DNA of 64,000 bases, taken from positions 1,240,001 through 1,304,000 of the forward strand of contig NZ_RDSM01000002.1 of assembly GCF_004115155.1 (NCBI RefSeq), given 5' to 3'. Positions 1 to 7,675 of the stretch are shown piece by piece (position 1 is the stretch's first letter; each line of letters opens with the position of its first letter). Position numbers and translations under genes: made by a program. A model generated the notes under the pieces. That model saw only the letters and a program-made list of their open reading frames with translations. It made no database searches and was not told where the DNA came from. This stretch comes from Granulicella sibirica. Its GTDB lineage: Bacteria; Acidobacteriota; Terriglobia; Terriglobales; Acidobacteriaceae.

Positions 1-1
1 G

Positions 2-877
2 GCTGCGTCCCTCCCGATCCCGCGAAGAGCGTCTCGCCAACTTCTGGCAGAGTGCAAATCCCAGCCTCTGGCCGCATTCGGAGTCGCCCTCCTTTTCGTC
101 TTCGTGGTCGCTGCCGTCTTTGCTCCATGGCTTGCCCCGCAGGACCCTGCTCACCTCAGTCTCTCCGGTCGTCTTCTTGCGCCGAGCCCAGCGCACTTGT
201 TCGGTACGGACGAGTTAGGCCGCGACATCCTCTCGCGCACAATCTACGGAGCTCGCATTTCCATGATCGTCGCTGTCTCGGTCATCGCTCTGTCCCTCGC
301 GCTCGGCCTGATCGCGGGAGGCCTGGCCGGCTTCTATGGCGGATGGACCGATACCCTCGTAAATGTCTACATCACGAATGCCTTTCTAGCGCTCCCGGGA
401 ATCCTGATCGCAATCGCCTTCGTCGCCTTCCTTGGGCCCGGTCTTGGCAATCTGATCATCGCCCTCTCCATCTCCGGTTGGGTTGGCTATGCTCGCCTTA
501 TTCGTGCTCAGGTCATGGCCGTCAAGGAACGGGAGTTCGTCGAAGCTGCCCGAGCACTCGGCGCATCGGACATTCGTCTCCTTGTAAGACACATTTTTCC
601 AAACATCCTGCAGCCGCTTATCGTGCAGGCAGCGATCGGAATGGCGGCGGCGGTTCTCGCCGAAGCGACTCTGAGCTTCCTTGGCCTCGGTATCCCCGCC
701 CCCGCCGCAAGTTGGGGCGCAATGCTGAACGACGGGAGATCGCATCTCTTCGAATCGCCGCATCTCGTCTTCTTCCCGGCCATGGCCGTCATGTTGAGCG
801 TGCTCTCTTTCAACTTCATTGGCGATGCCCTCAGAGACTACCTCGATCCGAGGACGCGATTGTCCGTCGGAATGTAG
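2..877 (+). CDS. Peptide/nickel-type ABC transporter permease, DppC/OppC-like (5' end outside window)
   Basis: Inner-membrane permease subunit of a dipeptide/oligopeptide or nickel ABC importer. The reading frame is already open at the window edge, so the true start lies upstream; an internal GTG at 104 would cut off the first membrane helix (residues GVALLFVFVVAAVFAPWLAP). The C-terminal half carries the EAA cytoplasmic loop, EAARALGASDIRLLVRHIFP, which contacts the ATPase, and the usual ending with a conserved D-P-R stretch (YLDPRTR). Several hydrophobic helices fit the BPD_transp_1 fold. The matching DppB-like subunit is at 2067-3014 on the opposite strand, which is not the usual tandem arrangement. 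The substrate cannot be told from sequence. Confidence 0.9.
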   Translation, partial: AASLPIPRRASRQLLAECKSQPLAAFGVALLFVFVVAAVFAPWLAPQDPAHLSLSGRLLAPSPAHLFGTDELGRDILSRTIYGARISMIVAVSVIALSLALGLIAGGLAGFYGGWTDTLVNVYITNAFLALPGILIAIAFVAFLGPGLGNLIIALSISGWVGYARLIRAQVMAVKEREFVEAARALGASDIRLLVRHIFPNILQPLIVQAAIGMAAAVLAEATLSFLGLGIPAPAASWGAMLNDGRSHLFESPHLVFFPAMAVMLSVLSFNFIGDALRDYLDPRTRLSVGM

Positions 878-961
878 CAATCAGCATCCCATGTCAGAGA
901 CAGCTAAGCTGAACAATATAAAGAACTACGGTGTCAATCCCGCGTAGCGAAGGAACAACTG

Positions 962-1447
962 ATGCTGGTCGGAGTCATCTCAGATACCCACGGCCTACTC
1001 CGTCCTGAGGCTCTCGAAGCCCTCGCGGGGAGCGACCATATCCTACACGCCGGTGATGTGGGAGATCCCGCGATTCTCGAAGCCCTGCGCTCGATAGCCC
1101 CGGTGACTGCGATTCGGGGCAATGTCGATACGAGCGGCCCGTGCGCGGACCTCTCGCCTACCGAGGCGGTTGAGCTCGCCGGAACCCTCTTCTACATTGT
1201 GCATTCACTTCAGGATTTGGATATAAATGCGGCAACCGCTGGGGTTGCGTGCGTCGTCAGCGGACATTCCCACAAGCCGTCATTTACCCGCAAGGACGGC
1301 GTCGCGTATCTAAACCCTGGTAGCGCGGGTCCGCGCCGCTTTTCTCTTCCTGTCACCGTCGCCCTCGTGGATATCTTGCCCAATAGGCTTGAAGCGAAAA
1401 TCATCCCGATCCTGGGTGTCCCTAACGATCGAAGTGAACGGAATTGA
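962..1447 (+). CDS. YfcE/MJ0936-type metallophosphoesterase
   Basis: Small cytosolic calcineurin-like phosphodiesterase of 161 residues, the normal length for the YfcE family. Metal-binding motifs are visible in order: D8-T-H10, G31-D32, G53-N54-V-D56, H81 and G101-H-S-H104. Family members hydrolyse model phosphodiesters with Mn2+; the physiological substrate is usually unknown. The ATG is supported by AAGGA seven bases upstream. Its 3' end overlaps the convergent gene at 1422 by 26 bases. Confidence 0.9.
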   Translation: MLVGVISDTHGLLRPEALEALAGSDHILHAGDVGDPAILEALRSIAPVTAIRGNVDTSGPCADLSPTEAVELAGTLFYIVHSLQDLDINAATAGVACVVSGHSHKPSFTRKDGVAYLNPGSAGPRRFSLPVTVALVDILPNRLEAKIIPILGVPNDRSERN

Positions 1448-2024
1448 GGATCGTCTCCATCTGATGCCGGACGCTGAGAATCTCATCCTGCGTCATATCG
1501 CGGACACCACTGACCTCGCCACCGCAGAAGTTGTTCATCGCAAGGTCAAAGCGCAGGCATCCGTTACGCACCGAGAGTGTGTATATGTCGTCGCGGTACT
1601 CCGTGCATAACGTTCCGTGCTCGTCGTGACCGTGGTTAGCCTTCCTGTCCCCGACCACGGGAACGGTCTCGCTAAGTGCTTCTGGTTGAGGGACATACGT
1701 GCGGGCTAGGCTCGGGGGCGGGTTCACTTGGGCGGCGCACTGCACCTTATCGAGCTTGGGAATGAGGCTGACGTAGAGGTGCGCCCCCGAGAAAGTGCTC
1801 AAAGGAAAGGGGTTCTCCGCGATAGCGGCTACGAAGCGGAAGCGGGTATTTGGCGGCGCGGTACGGGCTTCGTGATGGAAGGTGCTGAGCTCGTGGTCGT
1901 GGGCTGCGATAGTCCAAGTTGTTGGAACGTCGAAGGTTAGATGGTCGGGGGCATCGTGAATGGTGTGTGTCTGAGCGGCTGCGATTGCGGGCAAGAGGAG
2001 CACTAGATGGGTCAATTTGTGCAT
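1422..2024 (-). CDS. Exported protein of unknown function
   Basis: Encodes 200 residues beginning with a clear signal peptide (hydrophobic LVLLLPAIAAA then AQT, a probable signal peptidase I site). The mature part is about 180 residues with four cysteines (in CAAQ, LCTEY, NGCLRF and FCGGE), which could form disulfides in the periplasm. I recognise no family. It is convergent with the phosphoesterase gene and overlaps its end. Confidence 0.7.
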   Translation of the reverse strand: MHKLTHLVLLLPAIAAAQTHTIHDAPDHLTFDVPTTWTIAAHDHELSTFHHEARTAPPNTRFRFVAAIAENPFPLSTFSGAHLYVSLIPKLDKVQCAAQVNPPPSLARTYVPQPEALSETVPVVGDRKANHGHDEHGTLCTEYRDDIYTLSVRNGCLRFDLAMNNFCGGEVSGVRDMTQDEILSVRHQMETILNSVHFDR

Positions 2025-2066
2025 GTTTGTGTGGTCAGGATGTGGGCCATTGTGCGGTAAAGCTGG

Positions 2067-3014
2067 TTAGCTGCGCATCCTCGGGTTGGCAATCGTGTAA
2101 GCGACGTCGGTTAAGAGATTGACGGCGACGTAGGTGAGTCCGACAGCAAGGATGCATCCCTGGACCAGAGCATAATCCCGATTGGAGATGGCAGACAGAG
2201 TCAGGCGGCCGATGCCAGGCCAACTAAAGATCGTCTCTGTCACGATGGCTCCGGCAAGCAACGATCCGAACTGAAGACCGGCGACCGTCAGGATCGGAAC
2301 GAGGGCGTTGCGCAGGGCATGGCGGTAGACGACTTGATTCTCCGTGAGTCCCTTGGCGCGGGCGGTGCGGATGTAATCCTGTCCAAGCTCCTCAAGCATC
2401 GCCGTTCGCACCATACGCGTGAGGATCGCGGCGAGCCCGGAGCCGAGGGTGATCGCCGGAAGGATCAAATGGAGGAGGAAGGTAGGCAGATCGGTTCCGG
2501 GTCCCGAGACGGGCGTCCAGCCGAGGCGGATCGAGAACAAAAGGATCAGGATGGGGCCGAGAGCAAAGTTCGGAAAGGAGAGACCGACGAGCGAGACGAC
2601 GCCGAGCGTCCGGTCCTGCCAACGATTGCGATGAAGTGCCGAGAGGATCCCGGCTGGTATCGCGACGGCTAGGCCGAGGAGAAGGGATGACAGCGTCAGG
2701 GCCAGAGTGTAGGGGTAGCGCTGCAGAATAAGGTGCATGACCGAATCATGCAGACGCAAGGACTGGCCCAGATCGGCATGCGCCACCCCGGCGAGATAGT
2801 GCATGTACTGTTCGGGAAGCGGTTGGTCCAGACCATATGTATGCCGAAGAACAGAGATGTCGGTCGAGGTAGCTCCTTCCCCAAGCATCTGCGCGATCGG
2901 GTCGCCAGGCACAAGATGGATAAGAAGAAAGACGACCGACACCACAACCCAGAGCACAGGGAGAGTGAGGAGAACGCGGCGCAGGGGTTTGGGCACTCTG
3001 GGCTGAGACGTCAC
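2067..3014 (-). CDS. Peptide/nickel-type ABC transporter permease, DppB/OppB-like
   Basis: Inner-membrane permease of a peptide/nickel ABC importer, 315 residues. I place the start at the GTG at 3014-3012, giving VTSQPRVPKPLRRVLLTLPV, because a longer frame runs back into the CorC-like gene. This GTG overlaps the TGA of that gene (GTGA), a sign of translational coupling. The N-terminal helix is followed by HLVPGDPIAQMLGEGAT, typical of DppB; the EAA loop reads RTARAKGLTENQVVYRHALR; the end NPRMRS is also typical. A DppC-like partner lies at the left edge on the other strand. No ATPase or binding protein is in the window. Confidence 0.92.
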   Translation of the reverse strand: MTSQPRVPKPLRRVLLTLPVLWVVVSVVFLLIHLVPGDPIAQMLGEGATSTDISVLRHTYGLDQPLPEQYMHYLAGVAHADLGQSLRLHDSVMHLILQRYPYTLALTLSSLLLGLAVAIPAGILSALHRNRWQDRTLGVVSLVGLSFPNFALGPILILLFSIRLGWTPVSGPGTDLPTFLLHLILPAITLGSGLAAILTRMVRTAMLEELGQDYIRTARAKGLTENQVVYRHALRNALVPILTVAGLQFGSLLAGAIVTETIFSWPGIGRLTLSAISNRDYALVQGCILAVGLTYVAVNLLTDVAYTIANPRMRS

Positions 3015-4435
3015 GCCGCTCCGTCTCGCGCGGCGAGCGCTTCCTGCTCGGCCGCGGACGGCTTGAGCATCTCGACCTGAACCCGGCTGATGCGCCGCCC
3101 GATCATCTCGGCGACGGTGTAGCGGCGATCCTCGAAGACGACGCTCTCGTTCGGATGAGGGATGTGCCCTAACTGCGCGAGCAAGAAGCCTGCAAGCGTC
3201 TCGACGCCAGCCTCGCGGGGGAAGCTCCACTGGAGCTGCGTGTTGAGATCACGCAGCGTGGCGCTTCCGTCCAGGGTCATGACACCCGTAGACGACGTCA
3301 GAGCAGGACGCGAGGCAATGTCGAATTCGTCCTCGAGTTCTCCGACGATCTGCTCCAACGCGTCCTCTGCTGTCACCAGGCCGACGGTCGAGCCGAACTC
3401 GTCGACCACCACCGCGATCTGCCGGCGGCGATTCTGGAAGTCCTGAAGAAGCTCGACGGCAAGCTTGGTCTCGGGAACGAAGAACGGCTCCCGCATGACC
3501 TGGCGCAGCGTGAGGCCGGAGTCGCCGGAGCTTCCGAGCGAGAGGGCAACGGAGCGGAAGTGCATGAGCCGCGAGATGTCCTTCGAATAGACGATGCCGA
3601 TGATCTGATCGGTGTCGGCGTGGCGGCTCTTGTGACGGCCGGGTATGGCGGTCTCGTAGACGGGAATACGCGAATGCTGCTCCTCGATGATGCGAGCGCT
3701 GGCCCGCTCGACTGACAGATCGGCAGGCAGCGAGAAGATCTTGCCGCGTGGCGTCATAATCTCCCGCACCGTCACATGGTTGAGCTCGATCGCGCGATGG
3801 ATGATCTGCTCCTGGAACTCCGGCAACAACCCCATGCGACGAGTCGACGTCGCGATCAACTTCAGCTCCTCGGGCGAGTGGACAGGACCTTCGCCGGAGA
3901 GCGGCGCGTTGAACAGGCGGAGAACCGCGGCGGCGGATGAGTTCATGAGCTTCACCGCAGGCCGTGTCATGCGGATGAAGACGTCCATCGGTCCAGCGAC
4001 CGCAAGGGCGATGCGTTCCGTCCGCTGAAGCGCGAGCGACTTCGGCACGAGTTCACCGAGCAGGACCTCGAAGTAGGTAATGACCGAGAACGCAAGCGCA
4101 ACCGCGATGCCATGCGCGTAGAGGACGGCATGCGGTGGAAGCACTCGCAGAAGACGCGAAGCAGCATGCAGGATCATCTCGGCGACGGCCGGCTCGCCGA
4201 TCCAGCCAAGCGCGAGCGCGGCCAGTGTGACGCCGAACTGCACGGCAGGAAGGAAGTCGTCGATGTTGCGTTTGAGCTGAAGGGCACTGCGAGCGCCGGG
4301 ACGGCCGAGCGCGATAAGCTGCTCGATACGCGTCTCACGAACGCTGATGAGCGCGAACTCCGCAGCCACGAAGAAGCTGTTGGCCAGAATGAAGAAGGCC
4401 ACCATGATCGCGCGGAAGAGCATCCACTCCAGCAT
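3011..4435 (-). CDS. CorC/HlyC (CNNM-type) membrane protein with CBS pair
   Basis: Encodes 474 residues of the 'hemolysin family/magnesium and cobalt efflux' type. An N-terminal DUF21/CNNM membrane domain (roughly residues 1-190, several helices, with the EFALISVRETRIEQL signature) is followed by a CBS pair (about 205-335; IMTPRGKIFSLPADLSVERA, then VVDEFGSTVGLVTAEDALEQ) and a C-terminal CorC_HlyC FAD-like domain (about 345-435, including TLAGFLLAQLGHIP). Such proteins are linked to Mg2+/Co2+ export or resistance; despite the name, haemolytic activity is not established for most. It is the first gene of a two-gene unit with the downstream DppB-like permease. Confidence 0.92.
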   Translation of the reverse strand: MLEWMLFRAIMVAFFILANSFFVAAEFALISVRETRIEQLIALGRPGARSALQLKRNIDDFLPAVQFGVTLAALALGWIGEPAVAEMILHAASRLLRVLPPHAVLYAHGIAVALAFSVITYFEVLLGELVPKSLALQRTERIALAVAGPMDVFIRMTRPAVKLMNSSAAAVLRLFNAPLSGEGPVHSPEELKLIATSTRRMGLLPEFQEQIIHRAIELNHVTVREIMTPRGKIFSLPADLSVERASARIIEEQHSRIPVYETAIPGRHKSRHADTDQIIGIVYSKDISRLMHFRSVALSLGSSGDSGLTLRQVMREPFFVPETKLAVELLQDFQNRRRQIAVVVDEFGSTVGLVTAEDALEQIVGELEDEFDIASRPALTSSTGVMTLDGSATLRDLNTQLQWSFPREAGVETLAGFLLAQLGHIPHPNESVVFEDRRYTVAEMIGRRISRVQVEMLKPSAAEQEALAARDGAA

Positions 4436-4899
4436 TAGGGGTCAGTTTACCATTTGGGCATTGGGCTTAAGTACAGGCGCGCAAAGGGCTGGACACAGTG
4501 GTATGAACTTCCCGAAAGCGCGGCTGTGCGACCGTTATCCAAATTAGTCAGTCAACCCGAACGGCATCTATCGTTCCTGATCTAGCTTCCTCCTCGTAGT
4601 CATCCGCCCTAGGATCAAGCTATCCCTGGATTCCGAGTGCTGCGTGTCCGCCTGCCATCAACACTGTGGGCATGTTCCTCACCCACCTCATCAATGAGTA
4701 GCCGCGAATCGGCGTGTGATTAAGTCCGACACATGGGATGTGCAGGGACCTCCGAAGGAGGATCAGACCGTTCCGGTGAAGAAGCTCGCATCCTCGATGC
4801 CACTCACAATTCAAGCCTCTGCTCTGAGACGGGAGAACTCTTCAGCCGCAGTGACCGGCGTCTCCACGCATGATTCGAAGCGGTCGCTTCGAACTCGAC
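4436..4899. other. Non-coding stretch upstream of the ArsR-SRPBCC operon
   Basis: About 460 bases between two divergently transcribed units with no convincing gene. Short open frames here lack ribosome binding sites and family resemblance. It holds a small perfect inverted repeat (CCTCCGAAGGAGG near 4750). The right end carries the ArsR promoter, annotated separately. Confidence 0.6.
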
Positions 4900-4927
4900 T
4901 TGACACGTAAGCCATTACTTATATAAA
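4900..4927 (+). promoter_or_regulatory. Sigma-70-like promoter of the ArsR operon
   Basis: TTGACA at 4900-4905 and TATAAA at 4922-4927, separated by 16 bases, close to the sigma-70 consensus. The region between and after the boxes is AT-rich and contains an interrupted inverted repeat (TAAGC around 4908-4912, GCTTA around 4933-4937), a plausible autorepressor operator. Predicted transcription would start about 4934, at or next to the ArsR start codon, so the mRNA would have almost no leader. Confidence 0.65.
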
Positions 4928-4930
4928 TAT

Positions 4931-5272
4931 ATGCTTATGCAAAGTCTTGATGCTACATTCGCCGCTTTAGCCGACCCAACGCGTCGCGCAATCCTTGCGC
5001 GCCTTGCCGCAGGGGAGGCCTCCGTGAACGAGTTGGCAGAGCCGTTCGAGATGACGCAACCCGCAATTTCCCAACACCTCAAGGTCCTCGAAGATGCAGG
5101 CCTCATCGTCCGTCGAATCGAGGGCAAGAAGCGCCCTCGGCGGCTGGCAAGAGCAGGTATCGAAGAGATGGATCAATGGCTCGCCAGGCTGCGAAAAGCT
5201 CTCGAAGCAAATTACAGTCGACTCGACGAAGTTCTGGCGGGTGTGGAGACACACAAGAAAGGAAAAGAGTGA
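4931..5272 (+). CDS. ArsR-family winged-helix transcriptional repressor
   Basis: Encodes 113 residues with the ArsR/SmtB-like winged-helix fold: LADPTRRAILARLA, then the recognition region MTQPAISQHLKVLEDAGLI and a wing with basic residues. The C-terminus KALEANYSRLDEVL is typical of ArsR proteins paired with SRPBCC/AHSA1 genes; no metal-binding cysteines are present. Two ATGs are possible, 4931 and 4937; the second gives MQSLDATFAALADPTRR, the more usual family start, and fits the promoter better. No Shine-Dalgarno is seen in front of either. It overlaps the next gene by one base and probably represses its own operon. Confidence 0.92.
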   Translation: MLMQSLDATFAALADPTRRAILARLAAGEASVNELAEPFEMTQPAISQHLKVLEDAGLIVRRIEGKKRPRRLARAGIEEMDQWLARLRKALEANYSRLDEVLAGVETHKKGKE

Positions 5273-5736
5273 TGAGCAAACTGATGCTGAAAACCGAGGG
5301 TGACACCCACGTGCTTGTGACAAGACGCTTCGATGCGTCTCCAGAAGCTATATACCGCGCCCATACCGATCCGGCCATCCTTCAGAAATGGTTGCTGGGC
5401 CCGGAAGGTTGGACAATGCCGGTCTGTATCAATGAGGCAAAAGTCGGCGGGAAGTTTCGTTACGAGTGGACAAATGGCAAAGGCAATACATTTCACATCA
5501 CTGGAGAGTACCTGGAGCTGAAACCGTACAACAGGATTGTGCATATCGAGCGCATGCACCTGCCGGATCCCAAGCCGGACAACCATATCGAAACGCTATT
5601 CGAAGCCGACGGCGCTGGAACGCTGATGACCATGCGGATGACCCTGCCCGACTCTCAGACGCGCACGGCGATGCTCGCAACCGGGATGGAAGGCGGAATG
5701 GAAGCGAGCTATATCCGGCTAGAAGGAATGCTCTAG
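5272..5736 (+). CDS. SRPBCC (AHSA1-type) family protein
   Basis: A 154-residue START-like/AHSA1 protein: VTRRFDASPEAIYRAHTDP, then KWLLGPEGW and GGKFRYEW, the signature stretches of this hydrophobic-cavity fold. The ATG overlaps the TGA of the ArsR gene (TGATG), so translation is coupled. Pairs of ArsR regulator and AHSA1-like protein are very common; the ligand is generally unknown. A longer reading frame upstream exists but would lie inside the ArsR gene. Confidence 0.9.
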   Translation: MSKLMLKTEGDTHVLVTRRFDASPEAIYRAHTDPAILQKWLLGPEGWTMPVCINEAKVGGKFRYEWTNGKGNTFHITGEYLELKPYNRIVHIERMHLPDPKPDNHIETLFEADGAGTLMTMRMTLPDSQTRTAMLATGMEGGMEASYIRLEGML

Positions 5737-5781
5737 TCCCGCCACTGATGGGAATGTCAACGCCGGATAAGGGAGGTTCTC

Positions 5782-6309
5782 ATGATTTACAAAGTATCGG
5801 GCAGTGTTGCAGTGCTATTGCTGCTGGTCGTGGTCGGTGCATGGAATCTCCACACGACCGTCCGCGCGGAGCATTCTTTCGACGCCCCTGAGGCGGAGGT
5901 GTGGCGGGTCTGGACCGATGCGGACTCGATTCAGAAATGGTGGGGCCCGAAGGGCTACACAGGTCTCGTCATCCGGAATGATCTGCATGAGGGTGGCAGC
6001 TATCTTTGGGCGATGAAATCCGCGAAGGGAAAGATATCTTGGAACACGGGAACGTACCGGGAAGTCGTCCCAAACCGGAAAATCGTGTCAACCATGTCAT
6101 TCTCTGACGAGCGTGGAAGAATCATCCCCGGAACACGTGTCTCGGTTCCTGGGCATTGGCCTGACGAGATCGTCGTCATCGTTGACTTCAGTGACTCTGC
6201 AGGTAAGACCAAGGTCACGGTTAGTGAAGTGGGCGTTCCCCTCATCGTGTACGTCTTCTCGAAGGTTGGCTGGGCTCAGCAGTTTGACAAACTTCAATCG
6301 GTGCTCTGA
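5782..6309 (+). CDS. Membrane-anchored or exported SRPBCC family protein
   Basis: A second AHSA1/SRPBCC protein of 175 residues in the same operon, 45 bases after the previous gene and preceded by GGGAGG. Unlike its neighbour it starts with a hydrophobic segment (VAVLLLLVVVGAWNL, about residues 9-23) and so is probably exported or anchored facing the periplasm. Family features are HSFDAPEAEVWRVWTD and QKWWGPKGYTG. No lipobox cysteine is present. Confidence 0.85.
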   Translation: MIYKVSGSVAVLLLLVVVGAWNLHTTVRAEHSFDAPEAEVWRVWTDADSIQKWWGPKGYTGLVIRNDLHEGGSYLWAMKSAKGKISWNTGTYREVVPNRKIVSTMSFSDERGRIIPGTRVSVPGHWPDEIVVIVDFSDSAGKTKVTVSEVGVPLIVYVFSKVGWAQQFDKLQSVL

Positions 6310-6546
6310 AAAACGTCTTCTCCTCCTTGACGAACACCGGGTCAGTCCCCAAGGCCGCAGATGATCGGTCAGGCCAGGCGCTGGCGCAATCTCCTTGCGA
6401 CAGAAGGCAGGTAGCCACGAGCCGCTTCTTGCCAGCCGTCAGCAATTGATGGGAAGAGCGTCTAGCGGGACTCTTCGTACGCTAATTGCATGCAGCCCGA
6501 GGCGGATGCAAGTCGTACTCCAGAGCAAGTCACCAATCCCATAAAG

Positions 6547-7272
6547 CTATTTCGAGGAGGACATGTCCTTCAATGCCTGCGCAAAGGTGGGACTCGGCTT
6601 TTCATCAAATACAGCTAGGCACATCCTCGCCTGAAACCAGAGATATTCTGGAGGCCCCTTGAACTTGTCGGGATAGCGCGCATCGTAGTAGGCCTCCACG
6701 CCTTCTCCAACCGGCACCGGACTCGGCACGTTCTTCTGCATGATCTGGAACACCCCACGCATGTGCTCAATGACCGACGCGTTCTGCTGCCGCCAATACG
6801 CCGCTTCTACGCGATTCACGCCAGACTCGAACGCATAGGCGCTGCCCATCTCGGAAACCTTGCGACAAGCCAGCCACCAGCTTTCCAGTTCCCGCACAAA
6901 CACCCAGTGATTCGCTCCAATCTCAAACTCTGCCCGCGCCGCATCTTCCGTAGTTCCCGGCCCAAGCATGCCGAAAAACCTGCTCTTCTCGTCATCGGTG
7001 AGCTGCTCCCACGCACCTGTCTTCAAGGTGTTTGTCGCGGAATCATAGCTCGCATAGCCAGGCACATCCTCCACCACAATCTTCGGCGGCGCGATAGGAC
7101 AACTCATCCCAGCGGCCACAGTAGCCTTCACGAACGAATCACGCAGCGCGGTCGCTTGAGCCCTCCGCTCAGTCACCCCCTTGCTCTCCGTACCCGTCCG
7201 TTGCCCAAAGGCCGCCCCACAAGTTGCAGCCATCAAAATCCAGCCAATCCTCCGCGTTGAAGCCTTCAGCAT
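6547..7272 (-). CDS. Exported protein with a degenerate zincin-like motif
   Basis: Encodes 241 residues. I start at the ATG at 7272-7270 because AAGGAGGG sits five bases upstream and because it gives a signal peptide (RRIGWILMAATCGAAFGQ). The mature protein has no family I recognise for certain. A segment FVRELESWWLACRK resembles the HExxH helix of putative metalloproteases but with both histidines replaced (R and S), so zinc catalysis would be lost if the resemblance is real. The gene stands alone, with about 235 bases on its downstream side. Confidence 0.7.
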   Translation of the reverse strand: MLKASTRRIGWILMAATCGAAFGQRTGTESKGVTERRAQATALRDSFVKATVAAGMSCPIAPPKIVVEDVPGYASYDSATNTLKTGAWEQLTDDEKSRFFGMLGPGTTEDAARAEFEIGANHWVFVRELESWWLACRKVSEMGSAYAFESGVNRVEAAYWRQQNASVIEHMRGVFQIMQKNVPSPVPVGEGVEAYYDARYPDKFKGPPEYLWFQARMCLAVFDEKPSPTFAQALKDMSSSK

Positions 7273-7675
7273 TGCGTCCCTCCTTATAGAAGCTATGCGG
7301 CTAAGCATAACCACGGACGCTCACGGTCCCCAAAGTCTCTTCTTCTCGAGCCTGCGGAGACTACCCCGAGAGATTGCAGTCGACCCCGCCGGTCGCTTTC
7401 GTAATTCCTGCAAGCAGCGCAGTGACAATGCCACCTCATACCGCATCGATGCAGAGTCAGGAAAAGCAGACTGGTCTTCTTGCCGTAAGAGTTCCATCGC
7501 TGGAGTCGGCACTCGAAGCAGCCCTCTCTGGGACGCTTCCAGTGCCGCTCGTTCCTCAAAACAGAGGCTGAAGCAACTAACGCTTACTCGGCCTTTTGGG
7601 TCACGAAAGCGGAAACTGAACTTAGGAACCGGGAACACAAGGGCCCGACCTGTCACCAGCTTCGAATGCTCGGAC
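7273..7675. other. Intergenic stretch without a convincing gene
   Basis: About 400 bases between two minus-strand genes. Open frames exist on both strands (for example 7321-7701 minus) but their composition is not protein-like, none has a ribosome binding site, and none resembles a family I know. A decayed gene is possible. The left end carries the leader of the gene at 6547-7272. Confidence 0.45.

Noticed and set aside
4745..4760. CCTCCGAAGGAGG palindrome taken as a ribosome binding site
   Set aside because: No start codon with a coding frame follows at a suitable distance on either strand.
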